Shown here: piece by piece, positions 1 to 11,100 of the stretch
How positions within the stretch are numbered: the first letter of the stretch is position 1
How the letters are laid out: each line of letters opens with the position of its first letter
Notes under the pieces: generated by a model
What the model was told of the DNA's origin: nothing
The model's input: only the letters and a program-made list of their open reading frames with translations
Databases searched by the model: none
Translations under genes and position numbers: made by a program
DNA from: Bimastos eiseni
Lineage: Eukaryota; Annelida; Clitellata; Crassiclitellata; Lumbricidae
Reading direction: 5' to 3'
Length of the DNA: 64,000 bases
NCBI GenBank assembly: GCA_959347315.1
Contig: OY365812.1
Coordinates: 2,358,382 to 2,422,381, forward strand

Positions 1-335
1 AGCGCAAATCAAAGGTGCAAAAAACCAAGATTTAAAAATAATCAAAAGTTGGTTTTTTGGTTTTTGGGTTTATTTGGTTGTTAGTTTTCCTTTTGATCCT
101 GTAACAACAGTTTTGTTATAAAAAGCATCAAACACAGCATGAAAAAGAGCTCCAACTTGTTTTAATAATTAATTTAGCTTGATTTCCGACTGAAGAGCAC
201 ACAATTAGTAATATAATAGTAATATTAATAAATTAAGGAAAAATATATTTTAAAAAACAAAGAAACTGCTTTTTTGGTATTTTTTTGTAAAATAACAATA
301 ACCAAATAACCAAAAAAACATGTTTGCAACCCTGG
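1..335 (-). repeat. Possible hAT-like repeat end
   Basis: Read on the - strand, the segment begins near 335 with CAGGGTTGCAAACATG and runs into long T/G-rich stretches of TTTGGTT type, which recur at 1-80. A CAGGGTTGC-like start followed by such low-complexity DNA is common in non-autonomous hAT elements. The other end and any 8-bp target duplication are not visible, so this is only a suggestion. Confidence 0.22.
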
Positions 336-523
336 CGCTATCCATGCATGTAGCCTACACGTTAGGTCTACTCTAAGAATTGTAATCGCTATAGGGTCTA
401 AATGAAAGGCCAACTCCAAAATTTATTTTAAGAGGAATTATTTTTAAGATTAATTTTTTTATCGAATGAGCAACGACAAGTATCAGGGTAAAGGAGTAAA
501 GGGCAGAGTATCAGAGCTGAGTT

Positions 524-628
524 AATTTTTTAACGACACCATTCCATAACGAAGATGATTTGGTATCGCCTCCTCCTTTCTCCAGGCTTGAGACTGGTAC
601 TGTCAGAAATACGTATAGTGGGGTAGTT
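524..628 (+). repeat. R1 dispersed repeat, diverged copy
   Basis: R1 is a short family of about 110 bp seen about 20 times in this window. Its consensus reads TTTAACGACACTGTGTGATA, a middle part GCGTCGCCCTCCTCC, and an end GGCTTGGGACTGGCAC followed by TGCCAGAGTG. This copy keeps the start (taacgacacc), CGCCTCCTCC and AGGCTTGAGACTGGTACTG. It has no ORF and no pol III A/B boxes. Confidence 0.55.
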
Positions 629-911
629 AAAATCCTTGAGTAATGGGAACAGAGTATCAGAGCTGATGCAAGCGCTATCTATTTATACCTACGCGTAATG
701 ACACATATTATGTAATGACGCGGTCTGGAGAACTTAACAAAGACCGTGTAATCATATCGGTGCAGAAAATAAACAAACACTGAGGCACAGACCACATATT
801 GAAAGAGGTAGGTGACTTGAATACGAAATAAAAACCTCATCGTGGGTGGCCCTCTTGTGATTGAAATGTAGGCTATCTCAGAAATTCCCATGATAACAAC
901 GGTAGGTGTCT

Positions 912-939
912 TATAAACGCTCGTGAAAGAGCGTTTATA
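912..939. repeat. Perfect 11-bp stem-loop
   Basis: TATAAACGCTC (912-922) and GAGCGTTTATA (929-939) are exact reverse complements around a 6-nt loop. It sits at the left end of a segment repeated near 1711. The second copy has a broken stem. Confidence 0.6.
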
Positions 940-1040
940 GAGCTAATGAATAAACTGGTGTCCTTTGTTCGGATTTAAAGTGGCGCTTTAGAAGTTTGGA
1001 GATTCCGAGTACGAAAGTAGCCGTCGATCGTTATAAAACC
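913..1040 (+). repeat. Direct repeat, copy 1 of 2 (about 120 bp)
   Basis: The segment containing AAACTGGTGTCCTTTGTTCG and ending GTAGCCGTCG..TTATAAAA is repeated with few changes at 1711-1829, about 800 bp downstream in the same orientation. Neither copy is coding. This may be a duplication or the two ends of an inserted element. No terminal target duplication was identified. Confidence 0.7.
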
Positions 1041-1710
1041 GACTTTCTTACTTTTTCGAAGGTGGTTTTGACAGGCCTTTATACAAGGTTACGCAATGCT
1101 GTAGTCCTTAGGCCAACAGCAAATCTTTGCTGTTATTTGTAACCTACAATTATGTCTGCCAATATCAGTAGGGCCGACATGTATGCTTTGATTTAACGTA
1201 TGCCTATTGTCAGTTTTAAAAATGGCTTGCATGACAGAGTTATGTGGGTAAGTCTAAGTTGAAAATGTGAGAACTTGAGGTTAGACGTGCATTTATGGGT
1301 GTGCGCAGGATAACTTGAGACGAAGGGAAAGAGTATAATTATAGGAACTGATGTTGATGGAGGTAAATGATTCATATTGTGTTAATCCAATTGAGATGAC
1401 TCTGTTTATACAGCTAATTGCCACTACGTGAGGATATCCACGACAACGAGAACGATCGGCCTAATTAAATGAGTTTAATTCATTTTGTGAATCACTGAAC
1501 TTTAATAACTCGCACATTATAACCAAAATATATGACAATCATTCAATTAAGCGTTCTAGGAACTTATTTATCTCATTCATCTTGCGATAAATATTATCAG
1601 CATTCTGTTCACGATAATTATTTAAAATCTGAATTTCCCTTGTAAATCTTGATGGCATTAAAATGTTATTCAGTTATAGGTTTTTTCCAAATTGACCTAT
1701 AGACGTCACT

Positions 1711-1829
1711 ATAAACGCTCGGTAAAGAGCTTAGAGCTTATTAATAAACTGGTGTCCTTTGTTCGGATTTAAAGTGGAGCTTTAGAAGTTTAGAGAATCC
1801 GAACACGAGAGTAGCCGTCGTTATAAAAT
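1711..1829 (+). repeat. Direct repeat, copy 2 of 2 (about 120 bp)
   Basis: Second copy of the 913-1040 segment, sharing AAACTGGTGTCCTTTGTTCG and the GAGTAGCCGTCG..TTATAAAA end. The stem-loop that opens copy 1 is degenerate here. Confidence 0.7.
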
Positions 1830-1849
1830 ATTAGCTGCAAACTTCTGTA

Positions 1850-1920
1850 AAAAACCAAAATAATTTCTATTGTAGGCAACGGTGTCGCCTAAGCTATCGT
1901 TAAATTCTGGAGCCATAAAG
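1850..1920 (-). repeat. R5 dispersed repeat, diverged copy
   Basis: R5 is a family of about 90 bp whose + consensus starts GGATCCAGGGTTTAACGACA, continues GCTTATGACAACAGAGGCCG, and ends near AAATTTGC..GGCATATTACAGC. This copy is reversed: GGCAACGGTGTCGCCTAAGC then TATCGTTAAATTCTGGAGCC. Confidence 0.5.
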
Positions 1921-2059
1921 CATCGCGATTCGGCGTGTTATATGATCTGGGTTTCAGATTGAATACAGCTGATCTGCGTCGATAAAATACGAATAAAAAT
2001 GCGTCTAAGATCTTTTTAAGAAAATGAAAATGTCCAGATTTTGCTATAATCAATGGCAG

Positions 2060-2198
2060 CAAAGCTTTTCCTAGCAATATGTTTTGATGTTTTTGGCATA
2101 TTCTGCGCTTGAAATCAGGCTGCCTTTGTCTCTCTCTCAGATCAACCACTCACTCTGGTCTCCCACTCACGAAATTCGAGACCGATTTTTGAATCGCA
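2060..2198 (+). promoter_or_regulatory. Putative 5' UTR and proximal promoter of the ULK gene
   Basis: This stretch lies just upstream of the kinase start codon and has a short TCTCTCTCTC tract near 2130. An in-frame TGA at 2190-2192 lies two codons before the ATG. That rules out upstream extension in this exon and fixes the start, unless a spliced upstream exon exists. The ATG context GCAATGG has G at -3 and +4. No clear TATA box is seen at a usual distance and the transcription start is unknown. Confidence 0.35.
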
Positions 2199-5100
2199 AT
2201 GGAGTCCGTGAACGTTGGAGATTATGTCTACTTCAAGAAAGATCTCATCGGACACGGGGCTTTTGCTGTCGTTTTCAAAGGCCATCACAAAGAGGTGCTT
2301 TGCTATATTTATTCGTAAATACCAGGCTATAGCTTTTGGTTGACTCACTTGCTATAGAGCCGGTGACGCGAAATTATATTATAAACAGGAAATGCAGTGA
2401 CAAATGCCGCCAATTGCTCGGTGTAATGTACGACTTGGACGGTCGAATATACGAATTCAAGAGGTTTTTATGGATGGTTCTTATGTATCTATGCTGATTA
2501 ATTACCTGAGGGAATGCAATCGTATGGCGGTTATTGTGCTGGAATGCAACCAAGAGGTCAAGGTTCAAACCCAGCAATGGCATGGTTTTCCATTTCTAGC
2601 TTTTTACTTAATGTGTATATGACTGACCTAAGGAAGTTTAGTGTATTGTGTCATCCGTTGATTAATTTTAACGTAATTTGCTTGGTACTACACAAAAATT
2701 GCTTTTAACAGAAGCATATTTGAAGGAGACATGAGCCATATGCTGAAACTTTAGACATCCAAAGACACACATTAGCCATACACAGACACACATTAGCCAT
2801 ACACAGAAACACATTAGCCACACACAAAAACACAGCCATACACAAAAAGTCAATTGCCACACAGAGAAAGAAAATTTTGCAAAACTCACACCACTGTGCA
2901 GAGAGATCAGTTTATCACTGACACTGCCAAGTCAATTCGACAAGAGCATAGTTGCTTGGTCGGTTTTGGTGCCAGGTCAGACTTCGGGGTGGGGTGAAGC
3001 TAGGTAGACTAGACTACATGCCATGGTGTAAATGTTTACTTAGGGTTGGGAATCATCTGTTGTTTTATCTACAGAATATCGATGAACCAGTTGCGATAAA
3101 GTGCATCACAAAGAGAGACCTTTCCAAGTCACAGAATCTGCTCAGCAAGGAGATAAAAATTCTCCAGGTAGGCAAAACCGAAAACATGTTCCTTTCAGTT
3201 AACTTCAACTCCTGTAATGACTTGTCATCGTTCATTTGTAGTCACACTGCAGTTTGTCAGTTTGAAATTAAAACGAAAATTTTTTTTTTTTAACTATAGT
3301 TTTTTGAGTATTGTTTTGAGGGTTAAGTGCTATATAAATGGTCAAAGTCAAACATACATTGATGATTGTAATGAGTTCATGACCTGATTTTTTAGGAGCT
3401 GTCAAACCCAGGACATTATCATCCGAATGTCGTCGCTCTCCTATTTGTTCAGGTGTATATGTGCTCTTCATAAGTATTTCAAAACTTATTTTATAACTTA
3501 TTTTAAGAGTCTTTTCTGGCTTTCTTATGAAGTATACTTCTGTATTATTTGATTGATTAATGAACTTTTTATGAGTCATATTTACGAGTAATACTTACAA
3601 ATTTAAGTTTTGAATTATAATTATAAATATTGGAAGACTCTGTTCTGGCATGCTTATGAATTATGCTCATGTAGTATTTGATTAGATTATGAACTCTAAA
3701 TATTAAAGTTATATTTATGAATGATTAGCTTTTAATTATAGTTAACAATATTTAAACTTTGCTCAGCTTTAGTAAACTGAATATGCTCACTGTACACTAC
3801 CTAGGTTAAATTTTTTAAATTTTATATAATGATATTGTTTATTTTTGTTTCTGTTTTAGGTTATGCCAACTCAAGTTCATCTTGTGATGGAAGTAAGGAT
3901 GTTTGCTTGATTGATTAAGTAATTAATACTGCTGCAGCAGGAAATAAGAGTAACTAAATAAAATTTTGTTGATTAATTAATGTGCCAATTAATTTATGTT
4001 GCCTTGAAGCATGCTGCATGGAAGATCAGCTTCAGTGTGAAATTAGCATTAATTATATAAAATTTAATTAATTAATATGCCATTTAGCTGATCAATTGTG
4101 CTACATTTAATTGATTATTGTTGCTTCAGTGGTTCATGTACTTTTGTCTTATTCTTTTGTTAAAACTTCATTTTACAACTCAGAATCATTTGACAATAAA
4201 TGTTCTCCTGGAGTCTGAAAAGTATTTTACATTTCACCCATCTGAATTACTTTTTAAAACTCACCTCAAATCAGCGAACTTTTATTTGGACTTTATACAT
4301 TATAAGTTGCTGAATGTTTACCTTCGTTTTCAGTATTGCAATGGCGGAGATTTGGCCGATTACCTTCAAGGTAAGTTTTGGTTTTGAATATTACGATGAA
4401 GATTTATGATAAAATTTTATGCGAGAATGTGACCACATCCTGTTTGAAGTCTCGTTGGACTCCATTGTCATCCCAATTAACAAGGCCATCAGTGGCCTGG
4501 ACTGATAATTAACTACATGCCCAGTTTGTTATTTTTGTTCATTACAGTTATTATTATTGTTTGAAAATTTATGAATCGCCTATGACAGCCTTCTTATTAT
4601 AATTAGCAATTTTTATTAGTTGTGATTATTATTAGTGGTAGTAATTATTATCGTAATTTCTGTTATAATAATTATTATTATTTGTTCAATGTCAGTATAT
4701 CCTCCTTACATTCAGGCTTGGGACTGGCACTACCAGAGTATGAGCACGTGGCAGAGTTACTCAATTTATGATGGCAAATCATTCTTAGCTGTGTAATCGG
4801 TTTTGCTATTACAATGTAACGTAATGTATTTCATTTGCTGTGGTGTTTGCTTACATCTCGTGCAGTGTGGGTTGAATGTGGCTGAGAGTTTGAATTAAGA
4901 GCTGATTCTATGTGCAGGTGTTTATAAATGTAGACATATCCAAGCATACAAACGAGCATACATACACAGATACAAGGGCATACACTGAAGTCTTATTATA
5001 ATGTGCTTCATTAAAATATTTTTTCTGATAACTGCATGTACGACATGATTGAGTGATATTAGATTACAGTGAAGTAATTAATATGTGTTGTTATGTAATC

Positions 5101-8100
5101 TGTATTGTAGTGAAGGGAACGCTATTGGAGAGTACGATTCGATGGTTTCTTAAACAAACAGGTAATCCTCAGAAATTTATTTTTCTTTGAGAATAGATTT
5201 GAGTAATGAGAATTAATGCTATTCTGTTTTGATATTACAATTTGTTTATCTTGAAATTTGTGTGTTTAGCATCTGCGCTGAAGGCTCTCTACGAAAAGGG
5301 AATTGTTCACCGTGACCTTAAACCGCAAAACATTCTTCTCTGCCACTCAGGAAAACCCAATCCATCTATCAGTGATATCACACTGAAAATCGGTTAGGTC
5401 TTCATCTTAATACAAAGCGAAATTATGCTAAAAATCGGTTGACTTTTCATTGTAATACTTTGTCTATCACTATTTATTAAGGCTTCATTTAATTTTGCTG
5501 TGAGAGTTTAATGATCTCATTATTGCAGGGTCTGTATGTAACGCGGTTCTAAATGCCGTACTAAAAGGAGTTTCTACAGTAATTTATTTACATTTTAACT
5601 CTGCTGTAATCGGTGTTAGGTTCTTTTCCTTACTTACAGAACATTTTTGGGTCAGGCTCCACGCTATCTTTGTGACCTTATCCGTCGTCCTCTATCCGTT
5701 GCCTCTCATCGTCCTCTTCGTTCGTTAGACCAACGACCTCTTGGTAACTTGAACTTCTGCCCAACTTCTGCCCAACACTGAGCTTATGCGTCTGTTAGCC
5801 CTTTGCTTTTTTTTAACAATATTCTCTTTCTGACTCACTCTTTGATTTTAACTGGGGTTCTTTCGTTTCTGCCTGAATTCTGGAGTCTTTTTTTTTCACA
5901 AAGAGCTCTTTGCACTGAGAGTGCCTATGAGTAGGTTATGCTGGGAGAGGTACTATATAAATATGCAAACACTATGCAATACATTGTTGTATTAATTTTA
6001 CAGTCAATGCAGTAGACACTCATCATTCAAGGTTTTTCTTAAAAGATGTCCAGATGAAGAAACACACATGACGAAATTTGAATTCTTTCTGTTTTGCAGC
6101 CGACTTTGGATTTGCACGATTTCTTGAAGATGGTGTCATGGCCGCCACGTTGTGTGGTTCCCCGCTTTACATGGTACTATCTGAGTGTTGGGAGGGTTGC
6201 TGTAATTCTATGATGCGTGCTGTTACTCTTTAGTCAGGCAATGCCTTTTACGAGTTGTTTACTGACATCTGTTGCCCTCCTCGTTTATCCTGGCTTGGGA
6301 CTGGCACTTCCAGAGAATGGGGAGTGGCAGAAAAAAATTGTATTTAGTTGTGAATGACATGCCAGAATTGACATAACACACGATAGGCAACCTGTCAATT
6401 CCAATATTCATTATTAAGCAGTTGCAACAAAATGAATTTCGAACCCCTCTAGGAGTTCGTTTGCTGTCTTTCGGATTCAAAATGCCTGTTTAATAAATCA
6501 TTGATTATTTCTGGTAGCTATGTGACAATATCTGATATAATAATGATATGACCATCAGTTAATCATGATGATTATTTAGTATTAATAATGAATTTTAAAT
6601 TTCAATTATTATTTACATAATAGTGGTTAAAATGGTTCCGTTAGATAAAAACAGTGAATTTCATTTGTCTGTTCGTGAGTTTGGTGACAATGTGAAGAAA
6701 TAACTTGGTTGTTATTGATAATAATAACAATTGGATAATTATTATTGCCTGTGTATATTTGCAGTTATTAATTATTATATACTTAATCACTAAAAAACTA
6801 GATGCTTAATCTTGCCTCCCTATTATTTTTTGTGTAGGCACCAGAGGTGATCATGTCTATTCAGTATGGTGCCAAAGCCGATCTGTGGAGTGTTGGCACC
6901 ATCATCTATCAGTGCCTGACGGGCAAAGCGCCATTCCGTGCCGAAACTCCACAGCGGCTTAAACAATTTTACGAGCGCACGATCAACCTTCAGCCAGAGT
7001 AGGGCACTATATGCATCCCAATATTATCATTGCCATTTTGAACAGCAAGTCATCATATCTTCAGATTTATATAGCACCTCTCACAGAATAACTATTCAGA
7101 GGCGCTCTCAGCACCGATATCCCGGTGAAAAAGAAACACCTTCAAAGAGTTAGAAGCCGATGGAGATAGGCCAGATGTTAGTTTATTCCATAGTGATGGA
7201 GGAACGTCATTCCAGGTAGATGAACAAACAACAGCAAATGCTGTTGCAGACATTTTGAACTTTTTTTATATGTATAGATGTATGTATGTATATATGTATT
7301 TATGTTTGTATATTCAGAGGCGTAGAGTGATGGGTAACACAGTAGCGTGCAGAGCTGAGGAAGTGAGTTCAATTCCCGTATCCTCATCATATTGTCTAGT
7401 TCTTTGTTTGCTAGGTGACGGCATTGTTTGATAAGAGGTTTAATGTGATGGGCGCCTTGCATAGCTGCTGACAGTTATGTTCAATTCCCGTAATAACTTG
7501 TAATCATACTGTGCTTTGTGAGGTTGAAATTAAATGAAAATTACCATCTTGAACTGCATAATATCTTGATTGGTACCATGTATGTACCTTTTTTATTATA
7601 GAAATAATGATTTTCATTTAATTTCAAACTATCAAATCACAGTATGATTATAAGTACGGTATAAACGAATGATGACGAGCTATTTCAGGAGTCTCATTTA
7701 ACTGTTGGCAGCCATGCAAAGCGCTAGTAGTCAACCTTCCTTCGTGTGCGTACCTTAACCTTTTGTTGCCTTTGTCTTGGACAGGATTCCTTATGGCACT
7801 AGTCCTGAGTTGCAGAGCCTGCTGGTCGGACTTCTCCGACGAGATGCTAAGGATCGATTGGACTTTGGTAAGATTCACATCTAGAAGATAGCAATCTAGC
7901 ACCAAATGGAAGAAAACCTCAGAACTTATTCTGAAGGCAACCGAATTTATCCTCATGTAACTTACTGCATTGTGTTAAAATCTCTAATAAACTAAGATAT
8001 ATCGGCTGTTATTATATTTTGTCTAATTGATCATTGTTATGTGGACTCTTTTATGAGTTATCTGGTTTATGGTAGACATTCTGTATTAGTCGTTCTTTGG

Positions 8101-11100
8101 GAGACATAGCATTAGACATTCTGTGCTAGACATCCTGTGTTATCTGTCCCAAAGCTCTTAACGTGACATACTGGTAACTTGCAGTTGAAGTGTAAGTTTG
8201 TGCTAATCTGTCCTCTGTTCTAGGAGTCATGAGAAAAGGGCTGCAGTTTTAAATAATTGTTGCTTTTTTGCCTATGAAATAAGTTAACAGATATGTGGTG
8301 TCCAGAATTACTAAATTTTGAAATTTTAGTTGATGTTTGTTAATTATTGTTTAACGTGACCTCTGCTTAAAATTTTAAATTTAAATTTCAGATGACTTCT
8401 TCAATCATCCATTCCTTCGTACAGTTCCAAGTAAGTGGCTATGATTCGGTTCAGTTATGACTTTCCTGTCAGATACCATCAGCGATATTATTATTGTTAT
8501 TATTGCCAAAATGTGAATCTGAGGCATGGATAGTCAGTTGCCAGGAGAAGATGCACTTAGATGATAGATCTCCAAATCCTTGAAGCCCTAGAAGAAATAG
8601 TGAATTTTGAGCCACTTTTTAATGGATGGAAGTGAATCTTTAGTTAATACGTTTTGTTTTTCTACCTGACTGGGGATCATTAGGACCTCTGAGTGGGGAT
8701 TTTAAATTATAATTTAACAATATTCGCCTTTATTTACAATTTCTTTCATTAATATACTGCATTGTGTAACATTGAGGCAATGAATATGATTGTTTAAATT
8801 TCACGATTTTATTGAACGTGCATCTTGGCAGCATGCTAGGAGCCTAAGACGTATTGAAGGGGTGCTATATAAATTCTGATTGATTGATTGAAGATGTTGA
8901 TTGTTGTGTGGTTTCAGGTGCTCGACGACCTTTGCCGAAGATGGCCAGTGTTCCTCTTCTGTCTCCAACTCAGGTGAATTTATGCGGCTTTCCTAGTTGT
9001 AGCAAATAAAGATGAACTTTTAGAATTTAGCGTTCCCTCCTCCTCTATACAGGTTTGAGTCTGGCACTGCTAGTGGACAAACAGTGGTAGAGTTAATAAT
9101 ATGGTATGAGAAATGGATCATTAGTGTTGCTTTTCTTTGGACACTTTTCACCAAACACTTGTCGTGCCTTTTATATTGGTTTTATGACTATTGTAGTTAT
9201 CTTTATTGTTATTTTGATAGGGTGTTGCGAAGCCAGTCGTTAGAGGAACGGAGATTCGACCAATCCGGTCGAGACCGCTCTCACCTAACTTGGATGATTA
9301 TGTGATTGTGTCAAATGATCAGCTGGAGAAGGATCAAGGTAATTGCGATTTGATCGAATTGATTGTTTGGTTCGATCATTTAGCTGTTAGTTGTGGCTGC
9401 TACAATGTTCTTCTATCATTAAATGATCCATTTGTTCGATCACTCGTTATGTTGCCACTTTTAAGTCAGTGATTCATTCATTCAGAAATCCATTTATTCA
9501 TCTGTTCATTAGTTATGTCATTAGTTATGTCATTAATTATGTCAGTAGTTATGTCATTAGTTATGTCATTAGTTATGTCATTAGTTATGTCATTAGTTAT
9601 GTCTTTAGTTATGTCATTAGTTATGTCATTAGTTATGTCATTAGGTATGTCATTAGTTATGTCATTAATTATGTCATTAATTATGTCATTAATTATGTCA
9701 TTTATTCTTTCATCCATTCTTTAATCCTTTAATCCATTTGAGGGGTTGTAGTAGCGGTTTCGGTTTAACGACAGTGTGTGATGACATAGATAATTAGCCC
9801 TCCTCCTTTCTTCAGGCTTGGGACTGGTACTGCCAGAGTGTAAACAGGGGTGGAACTATTTGAGGGATCCTAAAATGCACGTTGTTAAAGTTCAGCAGCA
9901 TTAATTCTTTTGTTCATCACTCGATTCATTATTTTTTGGCGTCCTACCGAAACAAGAGTTCCAGTGATTTTTGCAATTTTGTTTGACAGGTGGCGTTAAA
10001 TCGCGAATCGATTTGATAGCTATCTTCAGGTATGAGCCAAGTGACGATTTTTAAAATATTATTGATCACTATAATTTTTCATTCATGAATTTTATTATAA
10101 GCTTAGACGTAATAATTGTAATAATTACAATAATTTTGATGATAATAATTATTGTAATAATTACAATATAAATGATAATAATAATAATGATGATAATGAT
10201 AATAATAATGATGAGAAAGATAATTATAATTATGATTATAATTTTAATTACATTAATAATAACTACTTTGATAGTTAAAGTAATAAAAACTGTGATAGTA
10301 GTTATGATAAGTTTAATAGTAATTATAACCAATAATGGTAATAATAGTATTGCTATTCATGTAATAAGAATAAAAACTTGTACAGCGAGAAGACTGCCTG
10401 CAGTCGGCCATCGTCAGCCAGGAGGCCGGGAAACAGTCTCGACTGTGTCACACGAAATGTTAGTGCCGACAGCATCACACGAGCAGCAGGTGCAAACAAG
10501 CACTTAAGGCAGAACCGCTTGAGTCTTCCTGCTCGTCTCTCGTCTTCTCCCTTGGCATCTCGAAAGACAGAAGGATCCTCGTCATCATCCACCGCCTCTG
10601 CCTCCCTGCTGCCTGTGCCTGAGTATGGCGTCATGGTCGCAAATGACGTGGGAAAGAACCAGGAGCAGAACCAAGTCGAGATGACTTCTATTGCGAGCGT
10701 AAGGATGTTGGAATTTCCAATGGATTCGATTAGATTAGCTTGACTGGTCTGCTGCTGGTGTGTAGAGGTTTAGGAATATTTCAGCTGTGGAGATTATTGC
10801 CCTTTCAGTTAAGTTATGAAGCTCTGATTTCAATTTCAATTTTAGATATAATTTGAGTTTCAATTTTGAGTACAGTTCCAAGATAATTTCAATTACAATT
10901 TTGAATTATCAGAATTATTTTAATTACAATATCCATTTGGGTTGCCTCATGGTTGCAAATCTAGAGAGTCACCACATAGATCAAGGGTGTCAAGGGGTAT
11001 GCCCGCAAATGGCCCATCAATGATATATTTCTGACCCGTGGAGTGGAGTCTTGTCTAAAGACAACACAATTGTGAATAAAATGTCTAATTTATCATTTTT

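Larger units (their letters stand above)
2199..8430 (+). other. Kinase-domain exons 1-11 of the ULK gene
   Basis: Residues 1 to about 282. Visible landmarks are a glycine loop [10 protein letters not shown] (16-25), the VAIK lysine at K41 (3099-3101), the alpha-C glutamate E58 in SKEIKIL, HRD with catalytic D138 (5314-5316) and N143, DFG with D165, activation-loop T180 in AATLCGSP (6147-6149), and APE 189-191. All catalytic residues are present, so an active kinase is expected. The activation-loop threonine has the same surroundings as the autophosphorylated threonine of human ULK1. Compared with vertebrate ULK, exon 3 encodes a slightly longer segment ([15 protein letters not shown]) between alpha-C and beta-4. 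Confidence 0.93.

Noticed and set aside
2295..2348. Continuation of exon 1 into the open frame past 2294
   Set aside because: The ULK frame requires GAG then NIDEPVAIK from 3075. Sequence after 2294 begins GTGCTT and does not match the kinase fold.
9469..9732. Open frames of 69-87 codons on both strands with repeating YVIS/MSLV/NDIT residues
   Set aside because: They are a mechanical result of the stop-free 12-bp minisatellite in intron 13, not genes.
10069..10332. Poly-isoleucine open frame of 87 codons on the - strand
   Set aside because: AT-rich microsatellite in intron 14.
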